Origin: Stercorarius parasiticus
Taxonomy: Eukaryota > Chordata > Aves > Charadriiformes > Stercorariidae
Assembly: GCA_013396915.1 (NCBI GenBank)
Contig: VWZL01000430.1
Span: forward strand, 249,253-313,252
Direction of reading: 5' to 3'
Length of the DNA: 64,000 bases
Part shown: positions 22,557-33,300 of the stretch, one piece after another
Layout of the letters: each line of letters starts with the position of its first letter
How positions within the stretch are numbered: position 1 is the first letter of the stretch
Translations under genes and position numbers: made by a program
The notes under the pieces: model-generated
The model's database searches: none
What the model was told of the DNA's origin: nothing
The model's input: only the letters and a program-made list of their open reading frames with translations

Positions 22557-24182
22557 ACTTTGGGGCTTGGGGTATTTTTTTCTTTTTTTGCAACTATTCC
22601 CCTTAGGGGTAAACCTGACCCAGTGCAAGAGACCGGAGGGTCCTTCCCCATGGGCCCTTTCTGCTGCTGGCCAGGCCCTGGTGGAGGCGGGGACAGGGTG
22701 TGGGACGCTGCTCTGGGTGCGCAGAGGGTGAGCTGACGACAGGAGGGGGAAGTGCTTGCAGTGGGGATCCCCATCCCAGCCCTTTGGTCATCGCAGAAAG
22801 GGAGCGGGAGCTGTGGGTGCGCGTGTGGGGCAGCCCTCGCCTCTGCCGCTCCCCATCACCCCATCCCCGGCCCATCCCAGGCCGGGGCAGGTGATGCTCG
22901 AGGGGACGGGTGGCCCCTCTCCCCACAGCCGCTGCCCAGGGGACGCAGCAGCGTGGCTGGGTGGCCTCCGCTCCAATGCTCCTCTTGCAGCTGCAGTAAC
23001 GTGTCTGGGAAGTGGGTTACTGCTCAAGTGCCATCAAAAATAAATACATTAGACTGTCTGAAACAAACGGGTGCCCCCGGGCAGGGGAAAGCCCTCACAG
23101 GAAGAGCAGCGCAGGGACAGGTCACCACACCGGGATCCTCTGACTTGCCAGACCCAACACCCTCTCGCACACGCTGAGCTGGGACGGACCGAAACACCAG
23201 AGGACCGGGAGGGCCCCTGGGAAGACGAACTTTTGCATCTCTGGCTAAAAATCCCCAAGAGCTGCGAGTCCAACAACAGGTAGAAAAATCATTTCATCAT
23301 TTTAAACAGACAACTCCTTATAAAAAAACCCAAAAACTCAAAAANACGCCAACCCAGGCCCTGTCCTTGCCCTGGGCATGCCAGACCCAGCCACGCTCCT
23401 CGCCTCTCCAGCAGCTCGCTCCATGCGCCCGGGCAGCACCACGTGCTGCTGCGTGGCCTCCCAGGCCAGAAAGAAATAGGAAGGTCTCCATCCCCGACCA
23501 GCGTCCCCAGCCGGAGGAAGGCCAGGAGCAGAGGGGCAGGCAGAGCTCGGGGGGTGAGTGGCCCCGGGCCAGGCGGCCGGACTCCCCCGGTGTGGAAGAC
23601 AGGGACAGGGCAGGCGTTGCTCTGAGCTCGGTGCGGTGCTACGGGGGACAAGTGTGGGTCGGGGACACCGTCCCCCTCCCAGACAGGTACTGGGGAAGCG
23701 CAAAGCGTCCAGCCCCCCTGGCCCACTGTCCCTCCGAGGGGACGGGAGCCAAGGGCTGCCCCGAGCAGGAGAGGCCAGGAGCGCCGAGCCAAGGGAAAGG
23801 AGCTGTCGGGAGTGTCCAGTCCCTGTGGGCTCTGCCCAGAGCCGCTGCGCCATCCCAGGGAAGCAGGACCGGGAGTTCGTGGAGAAGCACTGGCTGGGCA
23901 GCAGGGAGAGACCCCTCCACTTCCAACAGGACGCCCACGACTGGAGTCTGGTGCGAAGCCTGGGGCCAACCATGCGCAGCCTCCTCCCGAGCGCCCGCCG
24001 GGGCCTGGCTGCTGGCACAGGGGCGGGTGGGCGACCGGACCCCTGCAGCGGGGCCGGGATGTCGGCGAGGTGTCCGTCTGCAGCGTAAATGGGTGTGTGT
24101 GCATGCGTACCTGTCGTCAGGCGAGCGCGGGTATGGATGGCCAGGAGCGGAGCTTCCAGGATCCGTCCTGCCAAGCGTCCTC

Positions 24183-24308
24183 TCAGAACTTGCCTTGCTT
24201 TAGCTTGTCGATGTGGTAAGTGAGCTTCAGGGCTGGCCCCAGCTTCAGCCCCATGTACTTCATCATCATGTCACTCCGCAGCAAGAGCAGCGCTTTCCCG
24301 TCAATCTC
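24183..24308 (-). CDS. SCMH1: SCMH1 last exon, end of the SAM domain
   Basis: Follows CTCCTTGCAG. Encodes [20 protein letters not shown], then [21 protein letters not shown] and TGA. The [11 protein letters not shown] helix is the SAM oligomerisation surface in Polycomb proteins. Confidence 0.97.
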   Translation of the reverse strand, partial: EIDGKALLLLRSDMMMKYMGLKLGPALKLTYHIDKLKQGKF

Positions 24309-27300
24309 CTGCAAGGAGGGGAAGCAACACCGCTCATGACTACACTTGTAAGCCCCAACCCTGCCCGCAGAGCCAGGCTGTGCCCAAAGTGACGACGGCT
24401 GAAGCAGCACATCTGGGTGCGAGAGCACCACTCACCAGCAGAGGTGGGTTGCACATAAAGTCCTTATGTGCAAGGTCCTGGAGGTGGGTTGGGGAAATCC
24501 CAGGCACAAATGCAGTCTGGGCAGAGAATGGCTGGAGAGCAGCCCTAAGGAGAAGGACTTGGGGGTGTTGGTGGATGAGAAGCTCAACATGAGCCGGCAC
24601 CATGCGCTGGCAGTGCAGAAAGCCCCCCGCAGCCTGGGCTGCATCCCCAGCAGCGTGGGCAGCAGGGCGAGGGGGGGGATTCTGCCCCTCTGCTCCGCGC
24701 GGGGGAGACCCCCCTGCAGTGCTGCCTCCAGCTCTGGGGCACCAACAGCAGAAGGACACGGAGCTGTTGGAGCGGGGCCAGAGGAGGCCACGGAGATGCT
24801 GGGAGGGCTGGAGCCCCTCTGCTGTGAGGACAGGCTGAGAGAGTTGGGGGGGTTCAGCCTGGAGAAGAGAAGGCTACGGGGAGACCTCAGAGCCCCTTCC
24901 AGTCCCTGAAGGGGCTCCAGGAAAGCTGGTGAGGGACTCTGGATCAAGGAGGGGAGCCATGGGACGAGGGGGAAGGGTTTTAAACTAAAGAGGGGAGATT
25001 GAGATGAGATCTGAGGAAGAAATTGTTTGCTGTGAGGGTGGTGAGCCCCTGTCCCAGGTTGCCCAGAGAAGCTGTGGCTGCCCCATCCCTGGAGGGGTTC
25101 AAGGCCAGGTTGGACGGGGCTTGGAGCAACCTGGTCTGGTGGGAGGTGTCCCTGCCCAGGGCAGGGGGTGGCACCGGGTGGGCTTTAAGGTCCTGTCCAA
25201 CCCAAGCCATTCTATGATTCTATAACTGCAGTGTCCCAGCGAGGGCATCCCGCCCTGCCTGCAGCGTGGGGGTCCAGCCCCAGACCCCCGCATGGCGGTG
25301 GGAAATCTGCTGCGTGATAAAGAGCCAGGAGCCGTGTCCAGTCAGTCAGCAAATCCCGAAGGGAGGCAGGGAAGAAAGAGCCGGGTCAGTGGAAGGACTG
25401 AGGCAGCGGCGGTGCAGAGGAGCAGTCCCTCTCTCATGGGCATCGTCACTCCGCCGCAGGGGCAGTGTCCTGGAAGAGGCTGCGCTGACGCTGAGAGCAG
25501 CCCTGCCACAGCACACACAGCCCTGAGGCCAAGGCTGAAGAAAGAGGGAAGGGACCAAACCCTGTAAGCCCAGAGAGACACCCACCGCAGCAAAGCAAAT
25601 TTCTGGAGTTTCTAAGCAAAAAGTCCCAGCAGCTGCAGAGCAGCAGTGGAGCATCTCATCTCCAGCATGGCCAATTTCAACATCACAGCTTTCAAAAGTA
25701 TCTGATGCCTTACAGCTGAGCCAGATGTGCCCTCCCTGAGGCTCAGGAGGGGAGGGATCACGAAGCTTGAAATATCCAGAGAACAGCTTTGCAGTTGGCA
25801 TCTGCGAGTTTTCTGCTCCTTTCCTTGACCTGCTCCTGGCTTGGCTCAGACTTCGCAGTGGATGGGTTTCCATGAAGAAAATGTTAATGGACTTATAAAT
25901 GCAAAATTAAAATCACAGCCTCTAACAACAGAAAATCCTGTCCTACGTTGATGCCCAGTTAGGTCTCACTTGGTCAGATCTCCAACACTTTCTCAGGATT
26001 GCCAATGCAGGGGACTTTCATCCCGTAGCGGAGCCGAGCACGCTCTGGCATAATTAAAACAAAACACTTTTCATGTACTAGTGGTTCTAAAATAGAACCA
26101 ATTTAAAAAAAAAAAAACAAAACAAAAAAACAACGGTGCTGTCTCAGCTCAGCCCAGAGCAAGAAGCATCCCCCACCCGCCCCTCCTGCCCGGCGAAGGC
26201 TCTGCTCTTCTGACTACCTGAGCACCAGCAGGTGTAACATGGACCCAATCAGAAGGTAGAGGGAAGACAAGCTCTGGCAGGAACTGGGACGTGGAGCTGC
26301 CAAAATTTGTGTAGCTTTAATTGTACAAACTCCACGCGGTAAGTCTGCAGCTATTTTACACTTAAAGACAAGCACAAGGACCAGAGCCTTTGGAGACGCC
26401 TTTTTATAGGAAACGGGAGTTTCACAGCATCACACTCAATGAATTCCACTTGGAACATGTTTCTTGCCAGGAGAAATTTGCTACGGGGTGAATATTAAGA
26501 CTCCAGGATGAACAAGGTTTTGTGTTTTCGGTGCTAGGGTTCAAATCCAGCTGAGATGAGCTCCCCGTACGCACAAAGGCAGTGCTGCCTGGAGCTTCCA
26601 CTGGGCCGCGATGTCTTCCCCTTGACTTTTGAGTAGCGGGATCCCACGCCTGAACACAATACAGGCAGGATTTATGGGGATGTTTTTCTTAGTACAAAAG
26701 TCCAGCTGGTACAAAGTGCTGCCATTCTTCTGACTCTCCCAGATTTTCCTTGTGTGATGATCTGCCCCCTCCCATACATTATATGTACATATTCAGCCAT
26801 ACACACACACACACACACATAAAAATACATATCCACGAGCCAGCAATGTGCCTCTGTGGCCAAGGTGGCCAATGGTCTCCTGGGGTGCATCAAGAAGAGC
26901 GTGGCCAGCAGGTGGAGGGAGGTCATCCTCCCCCTCTGCTCTGCCCTGGGGGGACCACATCTGGAGTGCTGTGTCCAGTTCTGGGCTCCCCGTTTCAAGA
27001 AGGACAGGGAACTGCTGGAGAGGGGAGAGCAAAGGGCTATGGAGGTGTTGAGGGGATGGGGCATCTCTGTGCTGAGGAAAGGCTGAGAGCCCTGGGGCTG
27101 TTCAGATGGAGAAGAGCAGGCTGAGAGGGGATCTCATCAATGCTCAGCAATAGCTAAAGGGTGGGTGTCAGGAGGATGGGGTCAGGCTCTTCCCAGTGGT
27201 GCCCAGCGACAGGACAAGGGGCAACAGGCACAAACTGGAACATGGGAAATTCCATCTGAACATGAGGAAAAACTTCTTTCCTGTGAGGGTGTCAGAGCCC

Positions 27301-30300
27301 TGGCACAGGCTGCCCAGGGAGGTGGTGGAGTCTCCGTCTCTGGAGACATTCCAAACCCGGCTGGACGTGTTCCTGTGCCACCTGCTCTGGGTGACCCTGC
27401 TCTGGCAGGGGGTTGGACTGGGTGATCTCCAGAGATCCCTTCCAGCCCCTGCCAGTCTGTGGTTCTGTGATATACAGACATACTTACATGTTTTCGAAAA
27501 AGGTCAGCGTGGGGGCCCAGCTGTGGGTCCGCTTCTCGTATGAACTTCATCACCTCCTCCACTGTCCAGGACGAGGGGTCGCGGCTGCTGAGCCGAGAGA
27601 CGTCTCGAGATCCAAGGTATCTGTCTGAGCCTGGGGGGCATTGCAAGACAGCAGCCGTTACCCCGGGTGTCCCCGTAGCATCACCCCAGCACTCGCTCAC
27701 CCTTAGGCTACCACTCGGTCTCCTCTCTCCCAGCAATGGCAGAGACAAGCTGAAGGGCACGTCCCAGCTGTGCCCGAGAGATTCCTGCGGTACAGGTCTG
27801 GCATCAAAGCATCCTTAGGCCTGACTTTTTGGGGCAGCCTTCTATACTGAGCCTTTTTCCTCAGACAAAGCTCCTATTTCCCCCTGCCCCCCTCCAGCTG
27901 AGTTTGCTTCCCCCACTCCCACTCTTGCCCATTCGCTGTGACGGTTCCCACCTTTGCAGAAAACAATCCTCCATCCCCACTTCTCTCCCCACACACCGTT
28001 TCTCCCCTCGCTCCCCCAGCTCCGAACACCAGCAATTTTAACACAGCAAAGCTGTTTTATGGTTTCGTCGTCTGCGTTTTCTGATGGACTGAGCCCATGC
28101 GCAACATTCTGTTGTCTTGAAGCACCGCCCGAGCTAACAAAAGTCCTGCTCCCAGTGCGCTGGTGTCGGCACGGCCTGTTGTTCCAGCTCTCTGCCCGTA
28201 TACACGGATGCGGCAGGAGGCAGACGGATCAAGGCATCAGCAGCCTGAGCTTTTTAGAGGCTTTTACTGATGCCGTGCACCTAAAATTACACCTTGTTTT
28301 GCAAGCACCTGGGTTTGACACGTGCTGATTTACTGCGATGACCAGCTCTCCTGCCCCTGTTCCTCCACACAGACCAGAGCCACTCTCCCGTCCCCCCATC
28401 CCCCCGCCCAGCCCCCAGCCCTATCGGCCAGCTCTCAACTCCCTGGCCATTCCCGAGCCATCCTCGCGGACTCAGACACCCATTTATTGCTTTGACAGCC
28501 CCCTGCTCACGCTCGCAAATTCAGCTCCTGCCTACTCCTTCCTACCCACTGGTCTCCGGGTCCCACCTCGTCACCACGCCGCACAAGTGACCCTGCAAGC
28601 GTCACCTTTCCGTATTTCCACCCGCCCATCTGCCACGTCTCTAGAGCTACCATTAAACCTAACAGACTACCTGTTTAACAGTGTAGAAGTCAGTCTCTGG
28701 TACTTGCTGAAGTTAGAAAGGTGTAACTGGAGTTAGAAAAGCCCGTTATTGCCCAATTTACAATTGGAGGGCTGGCTTCGTAACTCTCTTACCCCCAGAG
28801 CTAAGCCTACGCAAGGCAGAGGTGCTGCCCTGGGTGAGGCTAGAGGGTTGGTGCAGGTGCCTGTATCCTTGCAGGCGATAGTCTCTGGAGCTCCTGCTGT
28901 GGCTGGATGAATTGACAGAGTTCAAGGCAGAGTCCATGGGGTCCAGGCGAGGCTCCAAGGGCCCTGGGAGCCCATCTCCCAGAACAAAGGTTTCACCTGG
29001 AACGCACCAAGCTGCAGTCAGTGCACCCGAACGCCACGCAGCCCGAAGTCACCGCTTGGCGGCAGAAAGCAGAACGGCAGCACCGGCAGCGCTCGCACAC
29101 GGCTACGGGCGCAGGCTGGAACCACCGCATCGGTGGCCTCCTGGGAAGCACAGAAATGAAACTGGGCACTGCTGAAGTGCTGCAGCCTGGTGTTTGCCTG
29201 GCCAGTCCAACCAGTCAGCAACGGCAATGGCTGGTACCCAGACTGGAGCAACAGCTACCCTGTTAATGCCACTACCAGCTCTGGCTTGCGGTCCCGTGTC
29301 CTTCCTGCTTCCAGAGGCCCTTTGGTGGCAGTGGGGCACCGCGGGGGCAGGCGGTGGAGGGCTGCCCGTCCTGGATGCCAATGGACACAGGACTCACACA
29401 ACAGCCCTGAGCGGGGAGAGGAGGCTCCCCGAGATTCGGGGGATTTGCCGCACATTATCGGCATTAGCCAGATAAGGGACCAGGCGGTTGGGACCGGGGG
29501 GATATTCAGTGAGGCTCCTGCTGCAGCCTGGGCAGTGGCATACATGCAGAGCAGGAGGAGCAGGAGGCTCCTCTGAGCAGCTCGGCTGCACCGTCACAGC
29601 CCGGCAATGCTCTCACGCCATGCTGACCCTCCGGCCCCAAAGCAAGGTGGTGGGGACCGGCTGCTCACCCCTCCTGACCTCCTGCGGGGCCCCTCATCAC
29701 TGCCTAACCCAGTCGGTGACCAACAAACACCCTTTGCTGGGATGCGCACAGGAGGGACAGGGCAGAGGGCTCTCCCAGCGCGAGACTGGCTTCCTCACCT
29801 TCTCTTCCAGAAACACGTTTAATTTTCAGCTGTCAATGGCAGTATTAGGATGGAGGGGCTGAGGAAACTATCCGGGGTGATATATTGTGTTGGCTGAGCC
29901 AGCGAGATCTCCCTTCGCTGTTATACCGTGACAGCTTCACCCTAGGGCTACGTGTTTGTAGATTTTACTATGGCACGCACAACCTCGTCTCACTGCAGGT
30001 GGACCTGATGCCTCATGAGTCATCCCCAAATACCTGCGTTCTTTGTTATGAAATACCTGACAGGTTTGTACAGCCCCAGAAGAATGGAGCTCCAAGGAGG
30101 GGTATTGCCAGCACACTCTAGGCTGGGAGCCGGAGCTCCTCTACCACCATCCAGAGAGACCCTGGATCAGCTCACAGTCCTGAGCTGCTGCCACTCAAAT
30201 ACCATGGTAGGTGACAAGGATGAAGAAAATTGAGGGACTGCCCCAGCCAGGCCCTGGGCTTCTTCCCTGGGCCTTCCCAGACCGCGGGAGCAGCAGGTGA

Positions 30301-33300
30301 GGAGCCAGGACAGCGAGGCTGTGCTGAAGCCGGATGGTGGTGAGGGCGCAGAGTCGATACTGCAGCCCATGAGACCCAAAAGCTGGTGAGATCTTCCCAA
30401 ACTTTCCTGGGAAGCTGATGCTGCCATGCTCCACTGCAGGGAGATGCAGGATGCCAGAGCCTGAAGTACCTGAGTGTTGCAGAGGTTGGGCCTCACCAAA
30501 CGGGTCAACCTCTCTTGGAGGCACATTGTTTTATCTGGTTTCTATGAACTACAGGACCATTCTGAGAACTGGGATCCTCTGGTTTCAGTGCTTCTGCTGT
30601 CTGTGTTTGAGCAGAGATCCCAGAGGCGAGTTCAGCTGGAGGCAGCCAGCTCATAACTTCCCTGGCTTCATCCCCCAAGTCTACAAAATGGAGACGTCCC
30701 TCTTGGCTAGATGTTTGGCAATCCAGTGAAGCAGATGTGAGGTTATCATCTGCATCTCATGGGCTTTGTTACTCTGCATTTGAGGCATTTCTGCCTTTTT
30801 TTTGCTTTTAGGGTCTCTGGGACACTCTCAGAAACCAGCGGCACATGCTTAAAATCTCCTGTAGAAATGGTGCCGCTGTGAAGATGGTTATTCCGCCGGT
30901 GCGCTGTGCTGTGTGCTGGCCCGCGTGTCACTAGCTCCCACGCAAGTAGTTGTGTTTTCACCTGCTCTCTCTGCCTAAACGGAGGCTTTCTGACTCACGA
31001 CTATTCCTGAGTAACTTTGTACTCCTCCTTCACTCCCGCACCGCTTTCCCACCATCCCATTTCAGCACGAGACTGGATGCCAACCCAGCACTGAGCTGGC
31101 TGCTCTGGCCCAGGGGTGGACAGAGATTCCCTGGCCAGGCCCACAGTGGATGTGACTTACACCAGCGGCACTTTATAGGAGTGTGATGGTTTGGGCCGGA
31201 CTGGCCACTCGGATGAGCGACAGATGCTCTCCCCACCTGTCTCTCCAAGGTGCTTCTTCATAGCAACTACATTCGGTTTGCTCTCCAACAGGACAGTTCT
31301 GCTGAAACCCCACACCTCTTCCCATTAAACATCTCTGCAAAAGGGTGACCTCTGACTCCTGGGGAAGTGCAGAGGCATGAGAGGGGTCGGGGGGCACAGC
31401 CCTCTTCACTGGTCTGGGTGTTCTGTGACAGGAGAGCGGCTGTGGGAACAGTAACAGGTCTGTGCTGCACATCTCCATCCCCCAGGAAACCCCAGCACCC
31501 TCTGCGAGGTGACATGCAGCCTCAGCGTGCCAGGAAGCCCCAGGACACTCGCCCCAGATGTGCTGGGTCAGGTAAACGCGTGTGTCCAACTGCTCGTGAA
31601 GAGCACAAAGCTCACACAGAGCGGATTTGTGTCAGCAGAAGGAATTTCGGGGCTCAGCTAGCAAAGACCACAGCTTGGGAGGCCCCGTGCACACGTTCAC
31701 ATCAGTGCAATGCTAAGGATTCAAAACTCACCCTCGGAAAATATTTAACTCAACAATAACTGTCGTTCTTCTGATGTGAATGCACTGTGATGCATTCTTC
31801 AAATATGTGATCATGTTCTCACATGTGCTTAGGATCATACATCCGAAGAGGAGGATGAGGCCACACAACTGGGGAGCACGGCTTGGTTTTGCTCAAAAGG
31901 TAGAACTGAAGCTGCGTGTTCCCCCTCAGGTATCGTTCTCCGGACTGGTGAGCGCCTGGTTGTGCTGCAAGTATTGCAGCAGAGCTGGAGGCTTCTTGGT
32001 AGGCTCAACGCAAGAGAGATATAGGATTTTCTTAAAAATACAAACACAAAAAGAACTGCTCAAATGAATGATACCTCCAGAAACGGGAGAGGGAAACAAG
32101 GCAAGAAGGGAATGATTCCCAGCCCTGTGAATCGTCTGGAGCAGAAGACAATGTGCTTCTGCAAGTGGCAGGGCACTGGCTGCCTGCAGGCACAGACACT
32201 GTCCAGAATCCTTTCGCCTTGCTTGCTCTGGAGTGAGGAGGAGGTGGTTAATTCTTAGGTAGATTTTCTTATAAAAACTGCTAGTTTTAAATGAGGCTTG
32301 CATTTGGAGCATTGTAGGAAAACAAGCCACGATTAGTGGTGGAAAGGCAGGGAGCAGATAATCAAAGTTTAATTAAACAAATAGCGCTACAGATTCAAGA
32401 GGGTTGTTTTACTGCTAAAACGCAGAGTTTTGCCACAAGCATAAATCTGATTTGTACAACTACTAAACACACACTGTTTCCAACAAATGATAGTCTTTGA
32501 AAAGCAGGTCTCCACTGTGCTGGAACTGCAGCTTTTTAGCAAAAAGCTACATAAATGCCACTGGATGCGAGAGGAAAAACAATGTAAGAAGTGAGATCCT
32601 CACCTCATCTCTCTGACTCCTTGCTAAAGGCACGATTCATAAAGACTTCCTGCTGCTACTCACTGCCTTCAATTTGGAAAAGGGGAAACTGCTCAGGTAC
32701 TGGTGTCTGCCATACTGCTGAAATCAGAGCACGCTCTGCTGGGGCAGTTATCACCATGAGAAGATGCACCTCCTTGCTCGAGAAATACTCAATATCTGAG
32801 TATTTCAGGCTCAGATTCTTAAAATATACCCTGTGAAGTGCAAACATTCCTGCTTGTACTTAAATTTCAAGGTGGAGGGGGATGAACAAGCTTTTAGCTG
32901 AGGGCCATGCAGATGATCTGAGGGCTGGAGCCCCTCTACTGTGAGGACAGGCTGAGAGAGTTGCGGGGGTTCAGCCTGGAGAAGACAAGGCTCCAGGGAG
33001 ACCTTATAGCAGCCTTCCAGTACCTGAAGGGGGCCTCCAGGAAAGCTGGGGAGGGACTCTGGATCAGGGAGTGTAATGATAGGACACGGGGTAACGGCCT
33101 CAATCTGAAAGAGGGGAGATTTAGATTGTATATCAGGAAAAAATTCTTTACTGTAAGGGTGGCGAGGCACTGGAACAGGTTGCCCAGGGAAGTTGTCAAT
33201 GCCCCATCCCTGGAGGTGTTCAAGGCCAGGCTGGATGGGGCTTTCAGCAGCCTGGGCTGGTGGCAGGTGTCCCTGCCTAGCGCAGGGGGGTTGGAACTAG

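Larger units (their letters stand above)
22341..24182 (-). other. SCMH1: Putative SCMH1 3' UTR
   Basis: GC-rich sequence downstream of the SCMH1 stop codon, ended by candidate poly(A) signals on the - strand. No protein frame is recognised. An N sits at 23345 in an A-rich patch. Confidence 0.5.
24309..27487 (-). other. SCMH1: SCMH1 terminal intron
   Basis: Holds two CR1 copies, an A-rich patch and a CA microsatellite. The 1.6 kb between the CR1 copies shows nothing I can assign. Confidence 0.75.

Noticed and set aside
23289..24174. Overlapping frames of 271-278 codons on both strands beside the SCMH1 stop
   Set aside because: They cross an N, exist on both strands at once and lie in the likely SCMH1 3' UTR.
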